From positions 39,626,675 through 39,690,674 of the forward strand of contig NC_089593.1 of the NCBI RefSeq assembly GCF_019320115.1: a DNA stretch of 64,000 nucleotides, in the 5' to 3' direction. This DNA comes from Miscanthus floridulus (lineage: Eukaryota; Streptophyta; Magnoliopsida; Poales; Poaceae). The notes beneath the pieces were generated by a model that did not search any database, was not told where the DNA came from, and saw only the letters and a program-made list of their open reading frames with translations. The translations under genes and the position numbers were made by a program. Of this stretch, positions 35,908 to 50,610 are shown piece after piece; the first letter of the stretch is position 1, and every line of letters starts with the position of its first letter.

Positions 35908-38900
35908 CTAACACTATCTCCAAACTGATCAAAACAAGATTCCACTTGAGCCTCATCACCTAGGAGTACCATCGGGTGTGTCCAAAATGATTTCTGAGCC
36001 TATGGTATGTTTGGCACAGACCGTGCACCTATCTTGCACTAATACTAACACTATATCCAAACAGACCGAAATGAGATTCCACTTGAGCCTCGTCACCTAG
36101 GAGTTCTATCGGTTGCTTCCGAAATGATTTCCGAGCCTTGGTTGGCACAAACCGTGCACCTATCTTACACTGATACTAACACTATCTCCAAATGCACCGA
36201 AACAAAAGTCCACTTCAGCCTCATCACCTAGGAGTTCCATTGGGTGTGTCTAAAATGATTTCTGAGCCTATGGTATATTAGGCACAAACCGTGCACCTAT
36301 CTTGCACTGATACTAACACTATCTCCAAATGGTCCGAAACAAGATACCACTTGAGCCTCGTCACCTAGGAGTACCATCGGGTGCGTCCAAAATGATTTCT
36401 GAGCCTATGGTATGTTTGGCACAGACCGTCCACCTTTCTTGCACTAATACTAACACTATATCCAAATGGACCGAAATGAGATTCCACTTGAGCCTCGTCA
36501 CCTAGGAGTTCTATCGGGTGCGGTCAAAATGATTTCCAAGCCTTGTTTGGAACAAACCGTGCACCTATCTTGCACTAATACTAACACTATCTCCAAACTG
36601 ATCAAAACAAGATTCCACTTGAGCCTCATCACCTAGGAGTACCATCGGGTGTGTCCAAAATGATTTCTGAGCCTATGGTATGTTTGGCACAGACCGTGCA
36701 CCTATCTTGCACTAATACTAACACTATATCCAAACGGACCGAAATGAGATTCCACTTGAGCCTCGTCACCTAAGAGTTCTATCGAGTGCGGTCAAAATGA
36801 TTTCCGAGCCTTCTTTGGAACAAACCGTGCACCTATCTTGCACTAATACTAACACTATCTCCAAATGGACCGAAACAAGATTCCACTTGAGCCTCGTCAC
36901 CTAGGAGTACCATCGGGTGCGTTCAAAACGATTTCTGATCCTATGGTATGTTTGGCACAAACCGTGCACCTATCTTGCACTGATACTAACACTATCTCCA
37001 AATGGACCGAAACAAGATTCCACTGGAGCCTCGTCACCTAGGAGTACCATCGGGTGCGTCCAAAATGATTTCTGATCCTATGGTACGTTTGGCACAAACC
37101 GTGCACCTATCTTGCACTGATACTAACACTATCTCCAAACGGACCGAAACAAGATTCCACTTGAGCCTCGTCACCTAGGAGTTCCATCGGGTGCATCCAA
37201 AATGATTTCTGAGCCTATGGTACATTAGGCACAAACCGTGCACCTATCTTGCACTAATACGAACACTATATCCAAACAAACCAAAATGAGATTCCACTTG
37301 AGCCTTGTCACCTAGGAGTTCTATCGGGTGCGGTCAAAATGATTTCCGAGCCTTGTTTGGAACAAAACCGTGCACCTATCTTGCACTAATACTAACACTA
37401 TCTCCAAACTGATCAAAACAAGATTCCACTTGAGCCTCATCACCTAGGAGTACCATCGGGTGTGTCCAAAATGATTTCTGAGCCTATGGTATGTTTGGCA
37501 CAGACCGTGCACCTATCTTGCACTAATACTAACACTATATCCAAACAGACCGAAATGAGATTCCACTTGAGCCTCGTCACCTAGGAGTTCTATCGGTTGC
37601 TTCCGAAATGATTTCCGAGCCTTGGTTGGCACAAACCATGCACCTATCTTACACTGATACTAACACTATCTCCAAATGCACCGAAACAAAAGTCCACTTC
37701 AGCCTCATCACCTAGGAGTTCCATTGGGTGTGTCTAAAATGATTTCTGAGCCTATGGTATATTAGGCACAAACCGTGCACCTATCTTGCACTGATACTAA
37801 CACTATCTCCAAATGGTCCGAAACAAGATACCACTTGAGCCTCGTCACCTAGGAGTACCATCGGGTGCGTCCAAAATGATTTCTGAGCCTATGGTATGTT
37901 TGGCACAGACCGTCCACCTTTCTTGCACTAATACTAACACTATATCCAAACGGACCGAAATGAGATTCCACTTGAGCCTCGTCACCTAGGAGTTCTATCG
38001 GGTGCGGTCAAAATGATTTCCAAGCCTTGTTTGGAACAAACCGTGCACCTATCTTGCACTAATACTAACACTATCTCCAAACTGATCAAAACAAGATTCC
38101 ACTTGAGCCTCATCACCTAGGAGTACCATCGGGTGTGTCCAAAATGATTTCTGAGCCTATGGTATGTTTGGCACAGACCGTGCACCTATCTTGCACTAAT
38201 ACTAACACTATATCCAAACGGACCGAAATGAGATTCCACTTGAGCCTCGTCACCTAAGAGTTCTATCGAGTGCGGTCAAAATGATTTCCGAGCCTTCTTT
38301 GGAACAAACCGTGCACCTATCTTGCACTAATACTAACACTATCTCCAAATGGACCGAAACAAGATTCCACTTGAGCCTCGTCACCTAGGAGTACCATCGG
38401 GTGCGTTCAAAACGATTTCTGATCCTATGGTATGTTTGGCACAAACCGTGCACCTATCTTGCACTGATACTAACACTATCTCCAAATGGACCGAAACAAG
38501 ATTCCACTGGAGCCTCGTCACCTAGGAGTACCATCGGGTGCGTCCAAAATGATTTCTGATCCTATGGTACGTTTGGCACAAACCGTGCACCTATCTTGCA
38601 CTGATACTAACACTATCTCCAAACGGACCGAAACAAGATTCCACTTGAGCCTCGTCACCTAGGAGTTCCATCGGGTGCATCCAAAATGATTTCTGAGCCT
38701 ATGGTACATTAGGCACAAACCGTGCACCTATCTTGCACTAATACGAACACTATATCCAAACAAACCAAAATGAGATTCCACTTGAGCCTTGTCACCTAGG
38801 AGTTCTATCGGGTGCGGTCAAAATGATTTCCGAGCCTTGTTTGGAACAAACCATGCACCTATCTTGCACTAATACTAACACTATCTCCAAACTGATCAAA

Positions 38901-41800
38901 ACAAGATTCCACTTGAGCCTCATCACCTAGGAGTACCATCGGGTGTGTCCAAAATGATTTCTGAGCCTATGGTATGTTTGGCACAGACCGTGCACCTATC
39001 TTGCACTAATACTAACACTATATCCAAACAGACCGAAATGAGATTCCACTTGAGCCTCGTCACCTAGGAGTTCTATCGGTTGCTTCCGAAATGATTTCCG
39101 AGCCTTGGTTGGCACAAACCGTGCACCTATCTTACACTGATACTAACACTATCTCCAAATGCACCGAAACAAAAGTCCACTTCAGCCTCATCACCTAGGA
39201 GTTCCATTGGGTGTGTCTAAAATGATTTCTGAGCCTATGGTATATTAGGCACAAACCGTGCACCTATCTTGCACTGATACTAACACTATCTCCAAATGGT
39301 CCGAAACAAGATACCACTTGAGCCTCGTCACCTAGGAGTACCATCGGGTGCGTCCAAAATGATTTCTGAGCCTATGGTATGTTTGGCACAGACCGTCCAC
39401 CTTTCTTGCACTAATACTAACACTATATCCAAACGGACCGAAATGAGATTCCACTTGAGCCTCGTCACCTAGGAGTTCTATCGGGTGCGGTCAAAATGAT
39501 TTCCAAGCCTTGTTTGGAACAAACCGTGCACCTATCTTGCACTAATACTAACACTATCTCCAAACTGATCAAAACAAGATTCCACTTGAGCCTCATCACC
39601 TAGGAGTACCATCGGGTGTGTCCAAAATGATTTCTGAGCCTATGGTATGTTTGGCACAGACCGTGCACCTATCTTGCACTAATACTAACACTATATCCAA
39701 ACGGACCGAAATGAGATTCCACTTGAGCCTCGTCACCTAAGAGTTCTATCGAGTGCGGTCAAAATGATTTCCGAGCCTTCTTTGGAACAAACCGTGCACC
39801 TATCTTGCACTAATACTAACACTATCTCCAAATGGACCAAAACAAGATTCCACTTGAGCCTCGTCACCTAGGAGTACCATCGGGTGCGTTCAAAACGATT
39901 TCTGATCCTATGGTATGTTTGGCACAAACCGTGCACCTATCTTGCACTGATACTAACACTATCTCCAAATGGACCGAAACAAGATTCCACTGGAGCCTCG
40001 TCACCTAGGAGTACCATCGGGTGCGTCCAAAATGATTTCTGATCCTATGGTACGTTTGGCACAAACCGTGCACCTATCTTGCACTGATACTAACACTATC
40101 TCCAAACGGACCGAAACAAGATTCCACTTGAGCCTCGTCACCTAGGAGTTCCATCGGGTGCATCCAAAATGATTTCTGAGCCTATGGTACATTAGGCACA
40201 AACCGTGCACCTATCTTGCACTAATACGAACACTATATCCAAACAAACCAAAATGAGATTCCACTTGAGCCTTGTCACCTAGGAGTTCTATCGGGTGCGG
40301 TCAAAATGATTTCCGAGCCTTGTTTGGAACAAACCGTGCACCTATCTTGCACTAATACTAACACTATCTCCAAACTGATCAAAACAAGATTCCACTTGAG
40401 CCTCATCACCTAGGAGTACCATCGGGTGTGTCCAAAATGATTTCTGAGCCTATGGTATGTTTGGCACAGACCGTGCACCTATCTTGCACTAATACTAACA
40501 CTATATCCAAACAGACCGAAATGAGATTCCACTTGAGCCTCGTCACCTAGGAGTTCTATCGGTTGCTTCCGAAATGATTTCCGAGCCTTGGTTGGCACAA
40601 ACCGTGCACCTATCTTACACTGATACTAACACTATCTCCAAATGCACCGAAACAAAAGTCCACTTCAGCCTCATCACCTAGGAGTTCCATTGGGTGTGTC
40701 TAAAATGATTTCTGAGCCTATGGTATATTAGGCACAAACCGTGCACCTATCTTGCACTGATACTAACACTATCTCCAAATGGTCCGAAACAAGATACCAC
40801 TTGAGCCTCGTCACCTAGGAGTACCATCGGGTGCGTCCAAAATGATTTCTGAGCCTATGGTATGTTTGGCACAGACCGTCCACCTTTCTTGCACTAATAC
40901 TAACACTATATCCAAACGGACCGAAATGAGATTCCACTTGAGCCTCGTCACCTAGGAGTTCTATCGGGTGCGGTCAAAATGATTTCCAAGCCTTGTTTGG
41001 AACAAACCGTGCACCTATCTTGCACTAATACTAACACTATCTCCAAACTGATCAAAACAAGATTCCACTTGAGCCTCATCACCTAGGAGTACCATCGGGT
41101 GTGTCCAAAATGATTTCTGAGCCTATGGTATGTTTGGCACAGACCGTGCACCTATCTTGCACTAATACTAACACTATATCCAAACGGACCGAAATGAGAT
41201 TCCACTTGAGCCTCGTCACCTAAGAGTTCTATCGAGTGCGGTCAAAATGATTTCCGAGCCTTCTTTGGAACAAACCGTGCACCTATCTTGCACTAATACT
41301 AACACTATCTCCAAATGGACCGAAACAAGATTCCACTTGAGCCTCGTCACCTAGGAGTACCATCGGGTGCGTTCAAAACGATTTCTGATCCTATGGTATG
41401 TTTGGCACAAACCGTGCACCTATCTTGCACTGATACTAACACTATCTCCAAATGGACCGAAACAAGATTCCACTGGAGCCTCGTCACCTAGGAGTACCAT
41501 CGGGTGCGTCCAAAATGATTTCTGATCCTATGGTACGTTTGGCACAAACCGAGCACCTATCTTGCACTGATACTAACACTATCTCCAAACGGACCGAAAC
41601 AAGATTCCACTTGAGCCTCGTCACCTAGGAGTTCCATCGGGTGCATCCAAAATGATTTCTGAGCCTATGGTACATTAGGCACAAACCGTGCACCTATCTT
41701 GCACTAATACGAACACTATATCCAAACAAACCAAATTGAGATTCCACTTGAGCCTTGTCACCTAGGAGTTCTATCGGGTGCGGTCAAAATGATTTCCGAG
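35680..41800 (+). repeat. 11-monomer higher-order repeat, 1483-bp unit, about four copies
   Basis: The rare GGTTGCTTCC variant in the CTATCGGTTGC context occurs at 36111, 37595, 39078 and 40561. Spacings are 1484, 1483 and 1483, and the extra base is an A in AACAAAACCG near 37365. Walking one unit gives seven long and four short monomers: short, long, long, short, long, short, long, long, long, short, long. 7x137 + 4x131 = 1483 exactly. Units differ by only a few bases each, the clearest higher-order periodicity in the window. The block fades in at about 35.7 kb and breaks off at about 41.8 kb. Confidence 0.92.
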
Positions 41801-43079
41801 CCTTGTTCGGAACAAACCAAGCATCTATCTTGCAATAATACTAATACTAACTCCAAACGGACCGATACAAGATTCCACTTGAGCCTCGTCACCTAGGAGT
41901 TCTATCGGGTGCTTCCAAAATGATTTCCGAGCCTTGGTTGGCACAAACCGTGCACCTATCTTGCATGGATACTAACACTATCTCCAAACGCACCGAAAAA
42001 AAATTCCACTCGATCCTCGTCACCTAGGAGTTCGATCGGGTGCATCCAAAATGATTTCTGAGCCTATGGTACATTAGGCACAAACCGTGCACCTATCTTG
42101 CACTAATACGAACACTATATCCAAACAGACCGAAACGAGATTCCACTTGAGCCTTGTCACCTAGGAGTTCTATCGGGTGCGGTCAAAATGATTTCTGAGC
42201 CTTGTTTGGAACAAATCATGCACCTATCTTGCACTAATACTAACACTAACTCCAAATGGACCGAAACAAGATTCCACTTGAGCCTCGTCACCTAGGAGTT
42301 CTATCGGGTGCTTCCGAAATGATTTCCGAGCCTTGGTTGGCACAAACCGTGCACCTATCTTGCACTGATACTAACACTATCTCCAAACGCACCGAAACAA
42401 AATTCCACTTGAGCCTCATCACCTAGGAGTTCCATTGGGTGCGTCCAAAATGATTTCTGAGCCTATGATACATTAGGCACAAACTGTGCACCTGTCTTGC
42501 ACCGATACTAACACTATCTCCAAATGGTCCGAAACAAGATTCCACTTGAGCCTCGTCACCTAGGAGTACCATCGGGTGCGTCCAAAATGATTTCTGAGCC
42601 TATGGTATGTTTGGCACAGACCGTCCACCTTTCTTGCACTAATACTAACACTATATCCAAACGGACCGAAATGAGATTCCACTTGAGCCTCGTCACCTAG
42701 GAGTTCTATCGGGTGCGGTCAAAATGATTTCCAGGCCTTGTTTGGAACAAACCGTGCACCTATCTTGCACTAATACTAACACTATCTCCAAACGGACCAA
42801 AACAAGATTCCACTTGAGCCTTGTCACCTAGGAGTACCATCGGGTGTGTCCAAAATGATTTCTGAGCCTATGGTATGTTTGGCACAGACCGTGCACCTAT
42901 CTTGCACTAATACTAACACTATATCCAAATGGACCGAAACAAGATTCCACTTGAGCCTCGTCACCTAGGAGTACCATCGGGTGTGTCCAAAACGATTTCT
43001 GATCCTATGGTACGTTTGGTAGAAACCGTGCACCTATCTTGCACTCATACTAACACTATCTCCAAACGGACCGAAACAA

Positions 43080-46000
43080 GATTCCACTGGAGCCTCGTCA
43101 CCTAGGAGTACCATTGGGTGCGTCCAAAATGATTTCTAATCCTATGGTACGTTTGGCACAAACCATACAACTATCTTGCACTGATACTAACAGTATCTCC
43201 AAACGGACCGAAACAAGATTCCACTTGAGCCTCGTCACCTAGGAGTTCCATCGGGTGCTTCCAAAACGATTTCTGAGCCTATGGTACATTAGGCACAAAC
43301 CGTGCACCTATCTTGCACTAATATGAACACTACATCCAAACAAACCAAAATGTGATTCCACTTGAGCCTTGTCACCTAGGAGTTCTATCGGGTGTGGTCA
43401 AAATGATTTTCGAGCCTTGTTTGGAACAAACCGTGCACCTATCTTGCAATAATACTAACACTAACTCCAAACGGACCGAAACAAGATCCCACTTGAGCCT
43501 CGTCACCTAGGAGTTCTATCGGGTGCTTCTAAAATGATTTCTGAGCCTTGGTTGGCACAAACCGTGCACCTATCTTGCACTGATACTAACACTATCTCCA
43601 AACGCACCGAAACAAAATTCCACTTGAGCCTCGTCACCTAGGAGTTCCATCGGGTGCATCCAAAATGATTTCTGAGCCTATGGTACATTAGGCACAAACC
43701 GTGCACCTATCTTGCACTAATATGAACACAATATCCAAACAGACCGAAACGAGATTCCACTTGAGGCTTGTCACCTAGGAGTTCTATCGGGTGCGGTCAA
43801 AATGATTTCCGAGCCTTGTTTGGAACAAACCATGCACCTATCTTGCACTAATACTAACACTAACTCCAAATGGACCGAAACAAGATTCCACTTGAGCCTC
43901 GTCACCTAGGAGTTCTATCGGGTGCTTCCGAAATGATTTCTGAGCCTTGTTTGGAACAAACCGTGCACCTATCTTGCACTGATACTAACACTATCTCCAA
44001 ACAGACTGAAACAAGATTCCACTCGAGCCTCATCACCTAGGAGTACCATCAGGTGCGTCCAAAATGATTTCTGATCCTATGGTACGTTTGGCACAAACCG
44101 TGCACCTATCTTGCACTGATACTAACACTATCTCCAAACGCACCGAAACAAAATTCCACTTGAGCCTCGTCACCTAGGAGTTCCATTGGGTGCGTCCAAA
44201 ACGATTTCTGAGCCTATGGTACATTAGGCACAAACCGTGCACCTGTCTTGCACTGATACTAACACTATCTCCAAACGGTCCGAAACAAGATTCCACTTGA
44301 GCCTCGTCACCTAGGAGTACCATCGGGTGCGTCGAAAACGATTTCTGATCCTATGGTACGTTTGGCACAAACTGTGCACCTATCTTGCACTAATACTAAC
44401 ACTATATCCAAACAGACCAAAACGAGATTCCACTTGAGCCTCGTCACCTAGGAGTTCTATCGGGTGCGGTCAAAATGATTTCCAAGCCTTGTTTGGAACA
44501 AACCGTGCACTTATCTTGCACTAATACTAACACTATCTTCAAACAGACCAAAACAAGATTCCACTTGAGCCTCGTCACCTAGGAGTACCTTCGGGTGTGT
44601 CCAAAATGATTTCTGAGCCTATGGTATGTTTGGCACAGACCGTGCACCTATCTTGCACTAATACTAACACTATATCCAAACGGACCAAAACGAGATTCCA
44701 CTTGAGCCTCGTCACCTAGGAGTTCTATCGAGTGTGGTCAAAATGATTTCCGAGCCTTGTTTGGAACAAACCGTGCACTTGTCTTGCAATAATACTAACA
44801 CTATCTCCAAACAGACCGAAACAAGATTCCACTTGAGCCTCGTCACCTAGGAGTACCATCGGGTGCGTCCAAAATGATTTCTGATCCTATGGTACGTTTG
44901 GCACAAACCCTGCACCTATCTTGCACTGATACTAACACTATCTCCAAACGGACCGAAACAAGATTCCACATGAGCCTTGTCACCTAGGAGTACCATCGGG
45001 TGCGTTCAAAATGATTTCTGATCCTATGGTACGTTTGGCACAAACTGTGCACCTATCTTGCACTAATACTAACGCTATCTCCAAACAGACCGAAACAAGA
45101 TTCCACTTGAGCCTCGTCACCTTGGAGTTCTATCGGGTGCGGTCAAAATGATTTCTGAGCCTTGTTTGGAACAAACCGTGCACCTATCTTGCACTAATAC
45201 TAACACTATCTCCAAACGGACCGAAACAAGATTCTACTTGAGCCTCGTGACCTAGGAGTACAATCGGGTGCATCTAAAATGATTTCTGATCCTATGGTAC
45301 GTTTGGCACAAACCGTGCACCTATCTTGCACTGATACAAACACTATCTCCAAAAGGACCGAAACAAGATTCCACTTGAGCCTGGTCACCTAGGAGTTCTA
45401 TTGGGTGCGGTCAAAATGATTTCCGAGCCTTGTTTGGAACAAACCGTGCACCTGTCTAGCACTAATACTAACCCTATCTCTAAACGGACCGAAACAAGAT
45501 TCCACTTGAGCCTCGTCATCTAGGAGTTCCGTCGGGTGCTTCCGAAATGATTTCCGAGACTTGTTTGGCACAAACCGTGCACCTATATTGCACTAATACT
45601 AACACTATCTACAAACAGACTGAAACAAGATTCCACTTGAGCCTCGTCACCTAGGAGTACCATCGGGTGTGTCCAAAATGATTTTTGATCCTATGGTACG
45701 TTTGACACAAACCGTGCACCTATCTTGCACTAATCCTAACACTATATCCAAACGGACCAAAACGAGATTCCACTTGAGCCTCGTCACCTAGGAGTTCTAT
45801 CGGGCATGGTCAAAATGATTTCTGAGCCTTGTTTGGAACAAACCGTGCACTTATCTTGCACTAATACTAATACTATCTCCAAACGGACTGAAACAAGATT
45901 CCACTTGACCCTCATCACCTAGTTCTATCGGGTGCTTCTGAAATGATTTCCGAGCCTTGTTTCTCACAAACCGGGCACCTATCTTTCATTGATACTAACA

Positions 46001-49000
46001 CTATCTCCAAACGGACTGAAACAAGATTCCACTTGAGCCTCGTCACCTAGGAGTTCCATTGGGTGCGTCCAAAATGATTTCTGAGCCTATGGTACATTAG
46101 GCACAAACCATGCACCTATCTTGCACTAAAACTAACACTATATCCAAATGGACCGAAACGAGATTTCACTTGAGCCTCGTCACCTAGGAGCTCTATCGGG
46201 TGCGGTCAAAATGATTTATAAGCCTTGTTTAGAACAAACCGTGCAAATATCTTGCACTAATACTAACACTAACTCCAAACGGCCGAAACAAGATTCCACT
46301 TAAGCCTCGTCATCTACGAGATCCTTCGGTTGCTTCCAAAATGATTTCCAAGCCTTGTTTGGCAGAAACCGTGCACCTATCTTGCACTGATACTAACACT
46401 ATCTCCAAACAGACCGAAACAAGATTCCATTTGAGCCTCGTCACCTAGGAGTACCATAGGGTGCGTCCAAAACGATTTCTGAGCCTATGGTATGTTTGGC
46501 ATAAACTGTGCACCTGTCTTGCACTAATACTAACACTATATCCAAACGGACCGAAATGAGATTTTACTTGAGCATTGTCACCTAGGACTTATATTGGGTG
46601 CGGTCAAAATGATTTCTGAGCCTTGTTTAGAAGAAACCCTGCACCTGTCTTGCACTAATACTAACACCATCTCCAAATGGACCAAAACAAGATTCCACTT
46701 GAGCCTCATCACCTAGGAGTACCATCGGGTGCGTCCAAAACAATTTCTGATCCTATGGTACGTTTGGCACAAACCGTGCACCTATCTTGCACTGATACTA
46801 ACACTATCTCCAAACAGACCGAAACAAGATTCCACTGGAGCCTCGTCACCTAGGAGTACCATCGGGTGCGTCCAAAATGATTTCTAATCCTATGGTACGT
46901 TTGGCACAAACCATACAACTATCTTGCACTGATACTAACAGTATCTCCAAACGGACCGAAACAAGATTCCACTTGAGCCTCGTCACCTAGGAGTACCATC
47001 GGGTGCTTCCAAAACGATTTCTGAGCCTATGGTACATTAGGCACAAACCGTGCACCTATCTTGCACTAATATGAACACTACATCCAAACAAACCAAAATG
47101 TGATTCCACTTGAGCCTTGTCACCTAGGAGTTCTATCGGGTGTGGTCAAAATGATTTTCGAGCCTTGTTTGGAACAAACCGTGCACCTATCTTGCAATAA
47201 TACTAACACTAACTCCAAACGGACCGAAACAAGATCCCACTTGAGCCTCGTCACCTAGGAGTTCTATCGGGTGCTTCTAAAATGATTTCTGAGCCTTGGT
47301 TGGCACAAACCGTGCACCTATCTTGCACTGATACTAACACTATCTCCAAACGCACCGAAACAAAATTCCACTTGAGCCTCGTCACCTAGGAGTTCCATCG
47401 GGTGCATCCAAAATGATTTCTGAGCCTATGGTACATTAGGCACAAACCGTGCACCTATCTTGCACTAATATGAACACAATATCCAAACAGACCGAAACGA
47501 GATTCCACTTGAGGCTTGTCACCTAGGAGTTCTATCGGGTGCGGTCAAAATGATTTCCGAGCCTTGTTTGGAACAAACCATGCACCTATCTTGCACTAAT
47601 ACTAACACTAACTCCAAATGGACCGAAACAAGATTCCACTTGAGCCTCGTCACCTAGGAGTTCTATCGGGTGCTTCCGAAATGATTTCTGAGCCTTGTTT
47701 GGAACAAACCGTGCACCTATCTTGCACTGATACTAACACTATCTCCAAACAGACTGAAACAAGATTCCACTCGAGCCTCATCACCTAGGAGTACCATCAG
47801 GTGCGTCCAAAATGATTTCTGATCCTATGGTACGTTTGGCACAAACCGTGCACCTATCTTGCACTGATACTAACACTATCTCCAAACGCACCGAAACAAA
47901 ATTCCACTTGAGCCTCGTCACCTAGGAGTTCCATTGGGTGCGTCCAAAACGATTTCTGAGCCTATGGTACATTAGGCACAAACCGTGCACCTGTCTTGCA
48001 CTGATACTAACACTATCTCCAAACGGTCCGAAACAAGATTCCACTTGAGCCTCGTCACCTAGGAGTACCATCGGGTGCGTCGAAAACGATTTCTGATCCT
48101 ATGGTACGTTTGGCACAAACTGTGCACCTATCTTGCACTAATACTAACACTATATCCAAACAGACCAAAACGAGATTCCACTTGAGCCTCGTCACCTAGG
48201 AGTTCTATCGGGTGCGGTCAAAATGATTTCCAAGCCTTGTTTGGAACAAACCGTGCACTTATCTTGCACTAATACTAACACTATCTTCAAACAGACCAAA
48301 ACAAGATTCCACTTGAGCCTCGTCACCTAGGAGTACCTTCGGGTGTGTCCAAAATGATTTCTGAGCCTATGGTATGTTTGGCACAGACCGTGCACCTATC
48401 TTGCACTAATACTAACACTATATCCAAACGGACCAAACGAGATTCCACTTGAGCCTCGTCACCTAGGAGTTCTATCGAGTGTGGTCAAAATGATTTCCGA
48501 GCCTTGTTTGGAACAAACCGTGCACTTGTCTTGCAATAATACTAACACTATCTCCAAACAGACCGAAACAAGATTCCACTTGAGCCTCGTCACCTAGGAG
48601 TACCATCGGGTGCGTCCAAAATGATTTCTGATCCTATGGTACGTTTGGCACAAACCCTGCACCTATCTTGCACTGATACTAACACTATCTCCAAACGGAC
48701 CGAAACAAGATTCCACATGAGCCTTGTCACCTAGGAGTACCATCGGGTGCGTTCAAAATGATTTCTGATCCTATGGTACGTTTGGCACAAACTGTGCACC
48801 TATCTTGCACTAATACTAACGCTATCTCCAAACAGACCGAAACAAGATTCCACTTGAGCCTCGTCACCTTGGAGTTCTATCGGGTGCGGTCAAAATGATT
48901 TCTGAGCCTTGTTTGGAACAAACCGTGCACCTATCTTGCACTAATACTAACACTATCTCCAAACGGACCGAAACAAGATTCTACTTGAGCCTCGTGACCT

Positions 49001-50610
49001 AGGAGTACAATCGGGTGCATCTAAAATGATTTCTGATCCTATGGTACGTTTGGCACAAACCGTGCACCTATCTTGCACTGATACAAACACTATCTCCAAA
49101 AGGACCGAAACAAGATTCCACTTGAGCCTGGTCACCTAGGAGTTCTATTGGGTGCGGTCAAAATGATTTCCGAGCCTTGTTTGGAACAAACCGTGCACCT
49201 GTCTAGCACTAATACTAACCCTATCTCTAAACGGACCGAAACAAGATTCCACTTGAGCCTCGTCATCTAGGAGTTCCGTCGGGTGCTTCCGAAATGATTT
49301 CCGAGACTTGTTTGGCACAAACCGTGCACCTATATTGCACTAATACTAACACTATCTACAAACAGACTGAAACAAGATTCCACTTGAGCCTCGTCACCTA
49401 GGAGTACCATCGGGTGTGTCCAAAATGATTTTTGATCCTATGGTACGTTTGACACAAACCGTGCACCTATCTTGCACTAATCCTAACACTATATCCAAAC
49501 GGACCAAAACGAGATTCCACTTGAGCCTCGTCACCTAGGAGTTCTATCGGGCATGGTCAAAATGATTTCTGAGCCTTGTTTGGAACAAACCGTGCACTTA
49601 TCTTGCACTAATACTAATACTATCTCCAAACGGACTGAAACAAGATTCCACTTGACCCTCATCACCTAGTTCTATCGGGTGCTTCTGAAATGATTTCCGA
49701 GCCTTGTTTCTCACAAACCGGGCACCTATCTTTCATTGATACTAACACTATCTCCAAACGGACTGAAACAAGATTCCACTTGAGCCTCGTCACCTAGGAG
49801 TTCCATTGGGTGCGTCCAAAATGATTTCTGAGCCTATGGTACATTAGGCACAAACCATGCACCTATCTTGCACTAAAACTAACACTATATCCAAATGGAC
49901 CGAAACGAGATTTCACTTGAGCCTCGTCACCTAGGAGCTCTATCGGGTGCGGTCAAAATGATTTATAAGCCTTGTTTAGAACAAACCGTGCAAATATCTT
50001 GCACTAATACTAACACTAACTCCAAACGGCCGAAACAAGATTCCACTTAAGCCTCGTCATCTACGAGATCCTTCGGTTGCTTCCAAAATGATTTCCAAGC
50101 CTTGTTTGGCAGAAACCGTGCACCTATCTTGCACTGATACTAACACTATCTCCAAACAGACCGAAACAAGATTCCATTTGAGCCTCGTCACCTAGGAGTA
50201 CCATAGGGTGCGTCCAAAACGATTTCTGAGCCTATGGTATGTTTGGCATAAACTGTGCACCTGTCTTGCACTAATACTAACACTATATCCAAACGGACCG
50301 AAATGAGATTTTACTTGAGCATTGTCACCTAGGACTTATATTGGGTGCGGTCAAAATGATTTCTGAGCCTTGTTTAGAAGAAACCCTGCACCTGTCTTGC
50401 ACTAATACTAACACCATCTCCAAATGGACCAAAACAAGATTCCACTTGAGCCTCATCACCTAGGAGTACCATCGGGTGCGTCCAAAACAATTTCTGATCC
50501 TATGGTACGTTTGGCACAAACCGTGCACCTATCTTGCACTGATACTAACACTATCTCCAAACAGACCGAAACAAGATTCCACTGGAGCCTCGTCACCTAG
50601 GAGTACCATC
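43080..50610 (+). repeat. Near-identical tandem duplication of 28 monomers, 3748-bp unit
   Basis: The private AACCATACAACTATC string occurs at 43161 and 46909, an offset of 3748. After a single A lost near 48430, the offset becomes 3747 (for example 45206 and 48953). I noticed only a few differences over 3.7 kb. Shared oddities include CACCTAGTTCTATC, a 3-bp deletion, near 45917 and 49664. The length equals 14x137 + 14x131 minus the visible 4 deleted bases. This is among the youngest events in the window. Confidence 0.9.
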
